DNA of 6,249 bases, taken from the NCBI GenBank assembly GCA_003140705.1, contig PLKU01000244.1, forward strand, positions 5,392-11,640, written 5' to 3'. Below the pieces are notes generated by a model. It was given only the letters and a program-made list of their open reading frames with translations, was not told the DNA's origin and made no database searches. Below, one piece after another: positions 5,141 to 6,249 of the stretch; the first letter of the stretch is position 1; the number at the start of each line of letters is the position of its first letter. Both the position numbers and the translations under genes were made by a program. The stretch is from Acidobacteriaceae bacterium (GTDB lineage: Bacteria; Acidobacteriota; Terriglobia; Terriglobales; Acidobacteriaceae).

Positions 5141-6249
5141 TTGCGAAATCTTCAGGCCCTCGCTGCGATCATTGTGGGCTACGCGTTCTCTATCGGCGGC
5201 GCTTTTGCCAGCTCAGCGCCAGCACAGGGCTCGCCTCAGCGGGAGCTGACGGTCGTCGTCGTCAACGCGCACGATGATCCTGCCCAGCCGGTTGAAGGCA
5301 TACGTGTGTCGTTGAGCTTTGTGACCGGCTCTGAAAAGGTTGTCGATGCACGCGATGCAACGAATCGCGCCGGCCAGGCACTGCTCCTCGTATCTCCTGA
5401 AGCCGCTCAGCGCGGGGATCTGCGCATCGAGGTCACGGGCGCGAGCGACCTGGTTGTCTTTGAGCCCGCGGATGGTCAACTGGCCGGGCTGCCTGTAACG
5501 CTGACCCTCAGCCTGCTCCCGAAAGGATCTGCCGCTCTGCTTGGCCCCGTACAGATTGAGGCAACACTTCACCGGTTGTCACTCCGCGCGCAGACTTTGC
5601 AACAGCAGAACCAGGAGATGAAGGGACAGCTTGCCCAAGCGAACGAACAGAAGGCCGACCTGACGGCCTCTCTGACCGAGTGGGCCAAGGCCAACGGCTT
5701 TGACTCGGCACAAGTCGACACAAAGGTTCGGGAATGGGCCGAGGACATTGAAGGCAAGAAGGAACAGGCCACGCTAGAACAGAAGGGCCTCGCGGAACTC
5801 GCGCTCGAACATTACGGAGTTGCTGCCGAAACCTTTGAACAGGCTTTCGATCGAAAGCGGCAGGCACTCAAAGACGAAAAAGAGAAGTATCTTGAAGGCC
5901 GCCGCAAGGAGCTGAGTGACTCGATCGCGGCAGCTGTCCAGGCGTCGAATACCTACGATCTCAATTCGCAGTTTCACAAGGCGACTCAGATTTTCGAGGA
6001 GGCGCGGGATGCGGCGACCGAAGAACATGGCCGCTTTCCGGATGATGCCGCCTTGCGGAACATCTGGCTCAATGCCCGCTGGTATGTTGCGAACGCGCAG
6101 TGGCAGGAGGCAGAGGTGACAGGTCCGGAAAAGAGCCACTCATTGCTTGCGGAGTCTCTTGAAGAATTCCAAAGCCTGTCCCAGGCATACGATCCGATCA
6201 AGGAAAAGCAGAGCGTGGCGTCTCTGCTCGACAGCGAAGGACTCGTGCT
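5141..6249 (+). CDS. Exported paralogue with the same β-domain and helical linker, C-terminus beyond window
   Basis: The frame is open from TTG 5141 to the right edge, giving 369 complete codons and no stop. A signal peptide covers residues 1-28 (R2, hydrophobic 6-23, likely cleavage after A26-P-A28, or after A23). From Q33 it aligns with the upstream gene almost without gaps. The β-domain (R34 to about 128) differs at roughly one position in six by hand count. Coiled coil, TEWAK (W181), LAELALEHYGVAAETF and FPDDAALRNIW (W309) all have counterparts. At the position of the neighbour's first repeat, EKQ-Asp-Trp-Ala becomes EKQ-Ser-Val-Ala (358-360), and the NNLG signature is missing in the few residues left. 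The middle region is richer in Lys/Glu than its neighbour's. Probably a gene-duplication product, exported like its partner. Whether it carries repeats further on cannot be seen. Confidence 0.85.
   Translation, partial: MRNLQALAAIIVGYAFSIGGAFASSAPAQGSPQRELTVVVVNAHDDPAQPVEGIRVSLSFVTGSEKVVDARDATNRAGQALLLVSPEAAQRGDLRIEVTGASDLVVFEPADGQLAGLPVTLTLSLLPKGSAALLGPVQIEATLHRLSLRAQTLQQQNQEMKGQLAQANEQKADLTASLTEWAKANGFDSAQVDTKVREWAEDIEGKKEQATLEQKGLAELALEHYGVAAETFEQAFDRKRQALKDEKEKYLEGRRKELSDSIAAAVQASNTYDLNSQFHKATQIFEEARDAATEEHGRFPDDAALRNIWLNARWYVANAQWQEAEVTGPEKSHSLLAESLEEFQSLSQAYDPIKEKQSVASLLDSEGLV

Noticed and set aside
5213..6201. Minus-strand open frames opposite the second paralogue
   Set aside because: The plus-strand frame has a signal peptide, a strong ribosome binding site and extensive similarity to its neighbour; these are shadows.

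Overview
The window is a 6.2 kb stretch of moderately GC-rich bacterial chromosome. It encodes envelope or exported proteins of poorly characterised families, and nothing in it allows firm species assignment. The protein style (a lipoprotein with a TSNxEMLLNLARL-type motif, exported β-domain/TPR proteins, TTG starts with strong Shine-Dalgarno sequences) would fit a soil Gram-negative bacterium. An acidobacterium is my best guess, but this is inference. No rRNA, tRNA, insertion sequence, CRISPR array or phage gene was recognised.

Layout. Left arm, minus strand: a 491-residue lipoprotein (311-1786) is followed after 34 bases by a second gene (276 down to 1) that runs off the left edge. This second gene carries an AIGFTGHR motif and a glycine-rich GxxxxAAGAD segment typical of SLOG/LOG-like Rossmannoid proteins. 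The two are probably one transcription unit read leftwards from a candidate promoter at about 1834-1862. A 367-base divergent intergenic region (1787-2153), rich in small GC hairpins, separates this unit from the right arm.

Right arm, plus strand: two tandem paralogous genes follow, both starting with TTG behind strong Shine-Dalgarno sequences. The first (2154-5012, 952 residues) has a signal peptide, a carboxypeptidase-regulatory-like β-sandwich domain, a coiled coil, a helical linker, eight uninterrupted 50-residue TPR-like repeats (exactly 150 bases each) and a separate C-terminal helical module. The second (5141 to beyond the right edge) repeats the signal peptide, β-domain and helical linker with high similarity. 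At the point where the first protein begins its repeats, however, it lacks the repeat signature, so the pair looks like one shared N-terminal module carrying different tails.

Taken together, the locus looks like an envelope-associated cluster: an outer-membrane-type lipoprotein with a cytoplasmic nucleotide-fold partner, facing a pair of exported repeat scaffolds. A joint function is inference from proximity only. The divergent arrangement and paired paralogues make it worth checking for conservation across genomes.
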